NCBI GenBank assembly: GCA_937868245.1
Contig: CALMMI010000536.1
Span: 1-5,735, forward strand
Length of the DNA stretch: 5,735 bases
Direction: 5' to 3'
Source: an uncultured Ignavibacteria bacterium
GTDB taxonomy: Bacteria; Bacteroidota; Ignavibacteria; Kapaibacteriales; UBA961
Made by a program: the position numbers and the translations under genes. Within the stretch, counting starts at the first letter, position 1, and the number at the start of each line of letters is the position of its first letter. Below, one piece after another: positions 1-5,735 of the stretch. The notes under the pieces are model-generated. The model worked only from the letters and a program-made list of their open reading frames with translations, made no database searches and was not told where the DNA came from.

Positions 1-8
1 CCCTTCAA

Positions 9-1352
9 TCACTTCCCTGCCATTATCCTGGTAATCCTCTCCTGATTCCCTACACTCTCCCATTCGTTCTCTACATTATCAATCGCCATAATTGCATCAA
101 TCAATACATCTTGCTTGCGACCTGTCACCTGTGCATCGTGATATGGCATATCGCTGAAAGTTACCATTGAATACAAAGAATTGAAACGGTCTGGGAATTG
201 TGTGTGCATAAGACGCTCTACTTTTTTACGGCGCAGGAAAACAGGATCTGCTACCTTATCACGCATTTCTATAAAGTTCTCTAAGGCGAGTTCTGCTATT
301 GCATCTGTATTAGGTTTGCGAAGAATTTCAAATTCCTTAAATGCTTTTTCCCAATTATCAGGGTAACGATCCAAACATTCATCCAGAACAGTGCAATCTT
401 CAAACCCAGCGTTCATTCCTTGTCCGAAGAATGGAACGATTGCGTGTGCAGCATCACCGATTAGCAAGGCTTTATCTTTATAAGCCCATGGGAAAGAGCG
501 GACAGTGACGAGCGACGAAGTAGGGTTATGCGCAAAATCTTGTAATAATGTTGGCATAAAAGGAATAACATCGGGAAATTCTTCGTTGAAGAATGCCGAA
601 ATTTCTGCTTCCGTTTTAAGAGATTCAAACGAAGGATTACCATCAAACGGAAAAAACAATGTGCAGGTAAAACTGCCGTCGAGGTTTGGTAACCCTATAA
701 GCATATATTGCTTGCGGGGCCAAATATGAAGTGCGTTTTTATCAAGCTGGAAATCACCATCCGGAGCAGGTGGAATCGTAAGTTCCTTATAACCATGTTC
801 GATATACGACTGCGAATAATTAAAACGGTCGTTCTTTTGCATTTTATCGCGAATTGCCGAAAATGCCCCATCCGCACCTATTATACAATCCGCTTCAATA
901 AACGTACGTTTGTGACTCTCGTTATCCTGCACAACAAGAGTAGCAGAATCAAGCTCAACATCCAACACCCGTTGATTGAATGAAATCGTAAGATTTGGCA
1001 AACGTTCGGCGCAATCCATAAGGGCAACATTAATCCCGCGTCGGGATACTGAATTTATCGCCTGATTATCTATCCCGTACGGCTGGAACGTTTGCTCACC
1101 CGAAATCGAGTGCATCATACGTCCATACATGGGTATAGCAACCTTGAGAATATCTTGGTCAATCCCGGCTCCTGCCAAACCTTTAAGTCCCCGGTCGGAA
1201 AGAGCAAGGTTTATCGAACGTCCGGCACTAATTGCCTCTTTACGCATATCGGAACGTCGTTCTACAATATGTACTTTATGCCCTTTTTTAGCTAAATATA
1301 CACCAACGAGCGAACCTACCAAACCTGCACCTGCGATTGTAATGTTTTTCAT
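9..1352 (-). CDS. kmo: Kynurenine 3-monooxygenase (FAD-dependent)
   Basis: Predicted to hydroxylate L-kynurenine to 3-hydroxykynurenine using NADPH and O2, in the tryptophan-kynurenine route towards 3-hydroxyanthranilate and either NAD or catabolism. Numbered from the ATG at 1352 (447 aa), the Rossmann FAD motif GAGLVG is at residues 8-13, followed by an acidic-ended strand (HIVERR). The KMO signature GRSINLALSDRG is at 44-55. YGRMMHS contains Arg78, the likely counterpart of the kynurenine-carboxylate-binding Arg. A GADGAFSAIR motif is at 159-168, and GDAAHAIVPFFGQGMNAGFED, the flavin ribityl-binding motif, is at about 299-319. ALENFIEMRDK lies near 355-365. Length fits bacterial KMOs, and I see no C-terminal membrane segment like that of mitochondrial forms. 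The frame opens with TTG at 1370, giving six extra residues, but the ATG places the FAD motif at the usual distance from the N-terminus. No Shine-Dalgarno is evident. It lies 132 bp downstream of paaN on the same strand. The related FAD hydroxylases are unlikely because the KMO-specific blocks are intact. Confidence 0.95.
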   Translation of the reverse strand: MKNITIAGAGLVGSLVGVYLAKKGHKVHIVERRSDMRKEAISAGRSINLALSDRGLKGLAGAGIDQDILKVAIPMYGRMMHSISGEQTFQPYGIDNQAINSVSRRGINVALMDCAERLPNLTISFNQRVLDVELDSATLVVQDNESHKRTFIEADCIIGADGAFSAIRDKMQKNDRFNYSQSYIEHGYKELTIPPAPDGDFQLDKNALHIWPRKQYMLIGLPNLDGSFTCTLFFPFDGNPSFESLKTEAEISAFFNEEFPDVIPFMPTLLQDFAHNPTSSLVTVRSFPWAYKDKALLIGDAAHAIVPFFGQGMNAGFEDCTVLDECLDRYPDNWEKAFKEFEILRKPNTDAIAELALENFIEMRDKVADPVFLRRKKVERLMHTQFPDRFNSLYSMVTFSDMPYHDAQVTGRKQDVLIDAIMAIDNVENEWESVGNQERITRIMAGK

Positions 1353-1404
1353 AGGATTAAAAGAAAACAATTTAGTTCTTAACTTTTCAATACTAATATA
1401 TTAT

Positions 1405-1418
1405 GCTCCTATAGGAGC
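1405..1418. repeat. Perfect 14-bp palindrome between paaN and kmo
   Basis: GCTCCTATAGGAGC equals its own reverse complement. In RNA it could fold as a 5-bp G/C-rich stem (GCTCC/GGAGC) with a TATA loop. It sits in the otherwise A/T-rich 132-bp gap. No T-run follows on either strand, so it is not a standard intrinsic terminator. It could be a dimeric regulator's operator, an RNA processing or 3'-end hairpin for paaN, or one copy of a dispersed short palindromic repeat. The sequence alone does not decide. Confidence 0.5.
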
Positions 1419-1431
1419 TGTAAATGATGTG

Positions 1432-1439
1432 TACTTTTG
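1432..1439 (+). promoter_or_regulatory. Plus-strand TAnnTTTG box, possible antisense promoter
   Basis: TACTTTTG matches the Bacteroidota -7 consensus TAnnTTTG exactly but points away from kmo and into the 3' end of paaN. No TTG is present at the expected -33 distance, where the palindrome at 1405-1418 lies instead. No plus-strand gene follows until guaA, so a transcript from here would be antisense to paaN. An 8-bp match in A/T-rich DNA can arise by chance, so this is tentative. Confidence 0.22.
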
Positions 1440-1484
1440 CAAACTTTAGTTCTTTTTGTGTAAAAATCACCTAGGTCAAAGAAT

Positions 1485-3200
1485 TTACCCCACCTTTTCA
1501 CGGCTACCAATCACATTATACCGATTACACACAAAACTCATATCAGCAAACGCTGCACTGCCTGCAGGATTTGCACCCGTACCATGAAAATCGCTGAAAG
1601 CTGCTGATTGGTTCACCCAAATCGGACCTGTAAAGTTGAAAGCAACCGGAGCTCCTGCATAAATGATTGCTTCTTCAGCCATTGCCTGTTTTGTATGGTC
1701 GGTTGTATAAACAGACGTAGAAAGAGAGCCATGTTTTGCTGCTGAATCGGTAATGATGCTGATTGCAGCATCGAAACTGTCAACCGGAATAATAAACCCT
1801 ATCGGACCAAACCATTCGCTTTCGTAAATATCTGTTTGGCTCGGTTTTACTTGCAATAATAACGGCGATACCGTGCGGGAATGTTCAAACCCGGGTTGTG
1901 CAATCGATGCACTCGGACGCAACGTAATGGCATCCAGACCTTCTGCAGTTTTGATACGCTCAAGAGTATTTTCATTTTGAAGCGCACCTAATGTACCAGG
2001 TCCGATTTTTTCATTAAAGACAAGTGCGTCAATCTTAGCTGTAAAGCGTTTTGCAACTTCATCCAATGGAATAAGTACTCCATTTTCAGAAACACCCTCT
2101 TTTGGAATAAAAAAGTTTTGAGGAGCAGTACACATTTGTCCACTATAAAGGGTCATGCCGAATGCAAGATTGTCGAGAACGGCATCAAGATTTTCCACAC
2201 TTTCGATTACCGCGCAGTTTACCCCTACTTTTTCCGTAAAGATTGTTTTTTGATTTTGTGCTGCAATTGATTCAAGTTTACTTCCTACTGCTGCGCTCCC
2301 GGTGTAATCAATAAGTTTAATTGCAGGGTGTCCGGCAAGTTCAAAAGTAATAGGAGCAGAGGATGAATCTGCTACTAATTGAATGATATGAGGATTTACT
2401 CCCAAATCTAAAAGTGTTTGCTGACAGCTTGCAACAAAAATCGCCATAGGCAATGTTACTTTAGGGTGTGTTTTGGCAATGGTTGCATTCCCGGTTATAA
2501 GCGACGCAAACATCCCGGGTAAGGAATTCCACAACGGGAAGGTTGAACAGCCGATTGTTGCATTAATTCCCTTTGGAACTGCAAAAAACTTTTTGTGTAA
2601 TGTTACCGACATTTTCCCCATCGGTTTCGTCCACTCGCTTGTAGTATTAAAACTATCGAGAGCAGAAACTCCCATTGCAACAGCTTCCAAAGCTCTATCA
2701 AACGCATGAGGACCCGATGCTTGAAATGCCATTACAAATCCTTGTCCGCTTGTGTGCATTGTTGCATAGCCGATTTCGAAGTAATGTTTTGCAGCACGTT
2801 CCAAACATTCAATTAAGATTAATGCACGGGTTTCTACCGATATTTTACGCCATTCGATCTGTGCTTCTTTTGCATTGTTAACAAGCGTATCAACAGAGTA
2901 TGAAGGATAGGTAATTCCAAGAGGGAAACCGAATGGAGATACTTCCTCACCAACTGAACCGTTTGCACCATTCTGTACAAGACCTTCGAAAGGGTGATTT
3001 AATTTCGATTGAAACGCTGCCTGTCCGTCAGCATTTGCTGTTTCGCCATAAATTTTACCGCTTGGAGCTTCGGGCCAGTGAGCATAAAATTCGCGTGTTT
3101 TATTGGCGTTGATTGCCTGTTCGAGTGTTGTTTTATGAGTATTAAGCGATTCAAAGTTTGATTGCATCATTGTAGTCCCAGTAATTAGTACATGATTCAT
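1485..3200 (-). CDS. paaN: PaaN-type aldehyde dehydrogenase (phenylacetate degradation)
   Basis: An aldehyde dehydrogenase-superfamily protein of 571 aa. It resembles the stand-alone PaaN family, which lacks the C-terminal MaoC-like hydratase domain of PaaZ. PaaN is assigned to ring-cleavage of phenylacetyl-CoA products, where it would oxidise the semialdehyde formed on ring opening; that activity is inferred from the family. The PaaN-like N-terminal block HWPEAPSGKIYGE is at 41-53, and TMHTSGQGFVMAFQASGPH, typical of the family, at about 147-165. An ALDH fold follows: FPLWN near 221-225 with Asn225, GNATIAK with Lys243 in the NAD-binding position, the glycine motif TGSAAVG at 300-306, likely general-base Glu323, and catalytic Cys357 in SGQMCTAPQ. 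EWFGPIGF (462-469) matches the conserved EIFGP region. All expected catalytic positions are present. ATG at 3200 follows a plausible promoter closely. The paired ATGs at 3170 and 3167 are real alternatives, because family similarity seems to begin near residue 20. kmo lies downstream on the same strand. Confidence 0.85.
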   Translation of the reverse strand: MNHVLITGTTMMQSNFESLNTHKTTLEQAINANKTREFYAHWPEAPSGKIYGETANADGQAAFQSKLNHPFEGLVQNGANGSVGEEVSPFGFPLGITYPSYSVDTLVNNAKEAQIEWRKISVETRALILIECLERAAKHYFEIGYATMHTSGQGFVMAFQASGPHAFDRALEAVAMGVSALDSFNTTSEWTKPMGKMSVTLHKKFFAVPKGINATIGCSTFPLWNSLPGMFASLITGNATIAKTHPKVTLPMAIFVASCQQTLLDLGVNPHIIQLVADSSSAPITFELAGHPAIKLIDYTGSAAVGSKLESIAAQNQKTIFTEKVGVNCAVIESVENLDAVLDNLAFGMTLYSGQMCTAPQNFFIPKEGVSENGVLIPLDEVAKRFTAKIDALVFNEKIGPGTLGALQNENTLERIKTAEGLDAITLRPSASIAQPGFEHSRTVSPLLLQVKPSQTDIYESEWFGPIGFIIPVDSFDAAISIITDSAAKHGSLSTSVYTTDHTKQAMAEEAIIYAGAPVAFNFTGPIWVNQSAAFSDFHGTGANPAGSAAFADMSFVCNRYNVIGSREKVG

Positions 3201-3221
3201 TCGGTTATTCTATTTCTGTTA

Positions 3222-3229
3222 CAAAAATA
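3222..3229 (-). promoter_or_regulatory. Candidate Bacteroidota -7 element for paaN
   Basis: Read on the minus strand this is TATTTTTG, an exact match to TAnnTTTG. It ends 21 bases before the ATG at 3200, so transcription would begin about 15 bases upstream of that codon, a normal short leader. The -33 region has no clean TTG; TTTCG at 3245-3241 is the nearest resemblance. Its position supports the ATG at 3200 as the start of paaN. Confidence 0.4.
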
Positions 3230-3306
3230 CGGCTTTTCGACGAAAGCAGGACATTTGAAGCAGATAGTATAACACGAAAATCTTAGATTATCAGTCATCG
3301 TTTACA

Positions 3307-3314
3307 TACTTTTG
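3307..3314 (+). promoter_or_regulatory. Candidate Bacteroidota -7 element for guaA
   Basis: TACTTTTG matches TAnnTTTG exactly and faces guaA. TTA triplets at 3283-3285 and 3288-3290 are weak -33 candidates. The implied 5' leader of roughly 135-140 bases before the ATG at 3458 is long. I looked there for a purine or other riboswitch-like fold and saw none. The divergent paaN box is about 80 bp away, so the two promoters would have separate core elements. Confidence 0.4.
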
Positions 3315-3457
3315 TTTATTCATGAAATATATGATATAGACTTCCAAGCCCCAGCGTTAAGTGTTATCGTTCAGCAAAATATGCTTATTTTTAACAGTGA
3401 CATTCTCAGGCTTTTGCAATTTACAATACACCCAAATCCTTACAATAACGTATAATT

Positions 3458-5011
3458 ATGACTCATTCAGAACGTATTATCATTCTAGATTTCGGCTCAC
3501 AATTTACACAACTCATTGCCCGACGTGTACGCGAATGTGGTGTGTATGCGGAAATACATCCATTCAATATTACCTCCGAAAAACTTACGTCACTTGCTCC
3601 AAAAGGAATAATTCTTTCGGGAAGTCACGCGAGCGTTTATGCTGAAGGTGCGCCGAGTCCAGGGTTCAATGTTTTTGAATTTGCCCAGTCAAACAATCTC
3701 CCTTTACTCGGAATATGCTATGGAATGCAACTGACTGCATTTCAAAACGGCGGCGAGGTGAAAAATTCCTCTAAACGCGAGTTTGGTCGTGCTCATATCA
3801 AGATTGATAATCACGATGATTTATTTGCAGGTGCAATTGCTGATTTTACAGTTTGGATGAGCCATGGTGACTCATTAACCAAACTTCCCGAAGGATTTGA
3901 AATTATTGCACATACCGAAAATGCCCCGATTGCAGCGATGCGCAATCTTGATAAAAAAATATGGGGCTTGCAGTTCCATCCCGAGGTTCATCATACAGAA
4001 GAAGGTAAGAAAATACTGTCCAATTTCGTTAAAAATATTTGTGGCTGTAAAGGAGATTGGACCGCAATTGCATTTATTGAATCACAAGTTGAAGAAATTC
4101 GCGCCAAGGTTGGAACCGGCGGAGTTATTTGCGCGCTTTCGGGTGGAGTGGATTCTACAGTTGCTGCTGTGCTTCTTCATCAGGCTATTGGTAAACAGTT
4201 GCACTGTATCCATGTAGATTCAGGGTTAATGCGTACAAACGAAAGTGAGACAATTGCACGACTTTTCCGCGAACATTATGATATAAGTGTAGATGTTGTT
4301 GACGCAAGTAATCTGTTCATGACCCGCCTTGCAGGTGTTACCGACCCCGAAGAAAAGCGAAAGATTATCGGCAAAGCATTTATACATGTGTTTGAAGCGG
4401 AAGCCACAAGGTTTGGTGATGCAAAGTTCTTAGCACAAGGTACACTCTACCCCGATGTTATCGAATCGGTAAGTGTAAAAGGACCGTCGGTAACAATCAA
4501 ATCCCATCATAATGTGGGAGGTTTACCGGAACACATGAAACTTGATTTGATTGAACCGTTCCGTGAATTGTTCAAGGATGAGGTTCGTAATGTGGGACGT
4601 CTGTTGGGGATTCCCGAATGGTTTATCGAGCGTCATCCGTTCCCGGGTCCGGGACTTGCCATTCGTGTTTTGGGTGAAATTACCGAAGAACGTTTGAACA
4701 TCCTCCGCAAAGCCGACGATATATATCTTGACGAAATCCGAAGTGCAGGTCTCTATAATGACATTTGGCAGGCATTTGCAGTTCTCCTTCCGGTGCAAAG
4801 CGTAGGAGTAATGGGCGATGAACGCACCTACGAAAACGTATGCGCCCTCCGCGGTGTAACAAGTACCGATGGTATGACGGCTGACTGGTATCACATGCCC
4901 TACCCTGTACTTGCTAAAATGAGTAACAGGATTATAAACGAGGTGCGAGGGATTAATCGGGTTTGTTATGATATTTCGAGTAAGCCGCCTGCTACTATTG
5001 AGTGGGAGTAG
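3458..5011 (+). CDS. guaA: GMP synthase (glutamine-hydrolysing)
   Basis: Converts XMP to GMP using ATP and ammonia released from glutamine; cytosolic and the last step of guanine nucleotide synthesis. The 517-aa protein is full length. The class I glutamine amidotransferase domain (about 6-195) has nucleophile Cys87 in GICYGMQ and the His174/Glu176 pair in LQFHPEVHH. The ATP pyrophosphatase domain has the P-loop SGGVDS at 228-233. The C-terminal dimerisation/XMP-binding domain carries RHPFPGPGLAIR (392-403) and ends with the invariant-type SKPPATIEWE. One oddity lies in the oxyanion loop, usually SGGP: here it reads SGSH at 54-57. SGSP occurs in some Bacteroidota as far as I recall, but the His is unusual. 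The ATG is preceded by an A/T-rich leader without a Shine-Dalgarno, and MTHSERIIILDFGSQ starts where GuaA proteins normally do. It is transcribed divergently from paaN with no evident operon partner. Confidence 0.98.
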   Translation: MTHSERIIILDFGSQFTQLIARRVRECGVYAEIHPFNITSEKLTSLAPKGIILSGSHASVYAEGAPSPGFNVFEFAQSNNLPLLGICYGMQLTAFQNGGEVKNSSKREFGRAHIKIDNHDDLFAGAIADFTVWMSHGDSLTKLPEGFEIIAHTENAPIAAMRNLDKKIWGLQFHPEVHHTEEGKKILSNFVKNICGCKGDWTAIAFIESQVEEIRAKVGTGGVICALSGGVDSTVAAVLLHQAIGKQLHCIHVDSGLMRTNESETIARLFREHYDISVDVVDASNLFMTRLAGVTDPEEKRKIIGKAFIHVFEAEATRFGDAKFLAQGTLYPDVIESVSVKGPSVTIKSHHNVGGLPEHMKLDLIEPFRELFKDEVRNVGRLLGIPEWFIERHPFPGPGLAIRVLGEITEERLNILRKADDIYLDEIRSAGLYNDIWQAFAVLLPVQSVGVMGDERTYENVCALRGVTSTDGMTADWYHMPYPVLAKMSNRIINEVRGINRVCYDISSKPPATIEWE

Positions 5012-5131
5012 AAACGTAACACATTAAGCAATTGATAAATAATGTATTAACGAATTTAGAAAAATTAAAAGGGACATAACAGGGAGAAAACGTAAGATTC
5101 ATAGTATTCATGCGAAGTATGGAACTATCAA

Positions 5132-5215
5132 ATGAGACGAAACGAGAAAATTGGAATTGCAGTAAATGATTATTATAAATTGAGTAAGGAAGATTTGGAG
5201 ACTATTCTGTTGTGA
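5132..5215 (+). other. Doubtful 27-codon ORF in the guaA-GH18 spacer
   Basis: The spacer 5012-5261 is A/T-rich and without a convincing gene. Its best open frame starts with ATG at 5132 and ends with TGA at 5213, giving MRRNEKIGIAVNDYYKLSKE plus seven more residues. The product is charged and hydrophilic, with no signal or membrane segment and no recognised family. An overlapping 19-codon ORF starts at ATG 5110 in another frame. There is no clear ribosome binding site. This could be a small protein, a gene remnant at the compositional boundary, or chance. Confidence 0.12.
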
Positions 5216-5239
5216 TAGTTTCTACTAAATTAAAATTTG
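5210..5239 (+). promoter_or_regulatory. Candidate promoter for the GH18 gene
   Basis: TTG at 5210-5212 is followed after 18 bases by TAAAATTTG (5231-5239), which is one base longer than the TAnnTTTG consensus. Transcription would start near 5245, about 17 bases before the ATG at 5262. The arrangement resembles Bacteroidota -33/-7 promoters, but the inserted base and the very A/T-rich context keep this tentative. Confidence 0.28.
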
Positions 5240-5261
5240 ATCTTAAATAAAATCACAAAAT

Positions 5262-5735
5262 ATGTCCAAAATAATTTGTTTAATAATGTTGTTTTCTGGT
5301 ATCTTTTTCGGCAATGCATTTTCTGAAAGCTTACAAGAAAAACCTTCATTTAAAACAATTGGATATTTTTTAGGAAAAGCAGAAGAAGTTGATAAATTTG
5401 ATTATTCTAAATTGACTCATATCATATTTTGTTTTACTGACCTTAATGGTAACGAAATTACCTTTAAAGATTCTAATGATGAAAAAATATTGAAGCTTAT
5501 CGTTGAAAAAAAGAAAGATTTTAAACATTTGAAGGTAATGGTTGCTTTAGGTGGCTGGAGTGGATGTGGGACATGTTCACCTGTATTTACCACTGATAAT
5601 AATCGAAAAATATTTGCTAAATCAGTTAGAAAATTTATTGATAATTATAATTTAGATGGTTTTGATGTTGACTGGGAAAGTCCTGTAATTGGTGGACATA
5701 AAAATCATCCAGCAATTCCTGCTGATAAAGATAAC
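5262..5735 (+). CDS. Secreted GH18 chitinase-like glycoside hydrolase, 5' part
   Basis: An open frame of 158 codons runs off the right edge of the window, so the gene is cut by the window and not shown to be broken. Residues 1 to about 22 look like a Sec signal peptide: Lys3, a hydrophobic stretch (IICLIMLFSGIFF), then small and polar residues (GNAFSES). There is no lipobox cysteine, so export to the periplasm or beyond is expected. The mature part begins a GH18 TIM barrel: IGYFLGK at 33-39 (first strand), LTHIIFCFTD at 51-60 (second strand), VALGGWSGCGTC at 94-105 (the SxGG-type third-strand motif), and LDGFDVDWE at 131-139. The last matches DGxDxDxE, with Glu139 as the catalytic acid and Asp137 as its partner. 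This implies cleavage of chitin or another beta-1,4-linked N-acetylglucosamine polymer by substrate-assisted catalysis; the exact substrate cannot be told. ATG 5262 is chosen because it directly precedes the signal peptide. G+C is about 29% over 5281-5700, far below guaA. Confidence 0.9.
   Translation, partial: MSKIICLIMLFSGIFFGNAFSESLQEKPSFKTIGYFLGKAEEVDKFDYSKLTHIIFCFTDLNGNEITFKDSNDEKILKLIVEKKKDFKHLKVMVALGGWSGCGTCSPVFTTDNNRKIFAKSVRKFIDNYNLDGFDVDWESPVIGGHKNHPAIPADKDN

Noticed and set aside
1353..1370. TTG at 1370 as the kmo start
   Set aside because: The ATG six codons later places the FAD motif at the normal distance from the N-terminus, and nothing upstream favours the rarer TTG.
1388..1395. 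Minus-strand TAGTATTG as a separate kmo promoter
   Set aside because: It has one mismatch to TAnnTTTG and no TTG at the expected -33 distance. In A/T-rich sequence this is too weak to list.
1129..1449. 106-codon plus-strand open frame over the 5' end of kmo and the gap
   Set aside because: Most of it is antisense to the conserved FAD-binding region of kmo, and the translation is Arg/Ser/Pro-rich as expected from a reverse-frame shadow.
1469..1476. ACCTAGGT palindrome just downstream of paaN
   Set aside because: Eight-base palindromes are common by chance, the flanks do not extend the symmetry, and no promoter element is nearby on the relevant strand.
3315..3457. Purine-type riboswitch in the guaA leader
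   Set aside because: The long leader of a purine gene made this worth checking, but I could not find the conserved junction motifs or the three-helix arrangement.
3897..4217. 106-codon plus-strand open frame inside guaA
   Set aside because: It overlaps the end of the amidotransferase domain and the P-loop of guaA in another frame. guaA is intact, so this is a shadow.
4523..4894. 123-codon minus-strand open frame opposite guaA
   Set aside because: It lies fully inside guaA, whose motifs in this part (including the PFPGPGLAIR block) are unmistakable. The antisense product shows no recognisable domain.
5021..5045. Inverted repeat ACATTA/TAATGT after guaA as a terminator
   Set aside because: The stem is only 6 bp, A/T-rich, with a loop of about 13 bases and no following T-run. 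It is too weak to call an intrinsic terminator.

Overview
The window reads as a chromosomal stretch from a member of the Bacteroidota (Bacteroidetes/Chlorobi group). The evidence is indirect. Two intergenic gaps carry boxes matching the TAnnTTTG -7 element typical of that phylum. Starts are preceded by A/T-rich leaders without clear Shine-Dalgarno sequences. The protein set (kynurenine 3-monooxygenase, PaaN-type aldehyde dehydrogenase, GuaA with an SGS oxyanion-loop variant, secreted GH18 enzyme) also suits the group. I cannot place it below phylum level. TAA, TAG and TGA all serve as stops, so the standard code applies.

Left half (1-3200, minus strand): two aromatic-compound genes lie head to tail. 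paaN (1485-3200) encodes a PaaN-type aldehyde dehydrogenase linked to phenylacetyl-CoA ring-cleavage products. kmo (9-1352) encodes kynurenine 3-monooxygenase of the tryptophan-kynurenine pathway. They are 132 bp apart, and that gap holds a perfect 14-bp palindrome and a plus-strand promoter-like box. They could be one transcript serving aromatic or tryptophan catabolism, or two adjacent units.

Centre (3201-3457): a 257-bp divergent intergenic region with one Bacteroidota-type -7 box facing each way, one for paaN and one for guaA.

Right half (3458-5735, plus strand): guaA (3458-5011) is a complete GMP synthase, the last step of GMP synthesis. Next come about 250 bp of A/T-rich sequence with no convincing gene. 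The window ends inside the 5' part of a secreted glycoside hydrolase family 18 (chitinase-like) gene beginning at 5262. G+C drops from about 45% in sampled blocks of guaA to about 29% in the GH18 gene, which suggests a different origin for the right edge.

I found no RNA gene, CRISPR array, insertion sequence or clear rho-independent terminator. I see no convincing undescribed multi-gene system. The points worth following are the kmo-paaN pairing, the palindrome with its antisense promoter-like box, the GuaA oxyanion-loop substitution and the compositional break before the GH18 gene.
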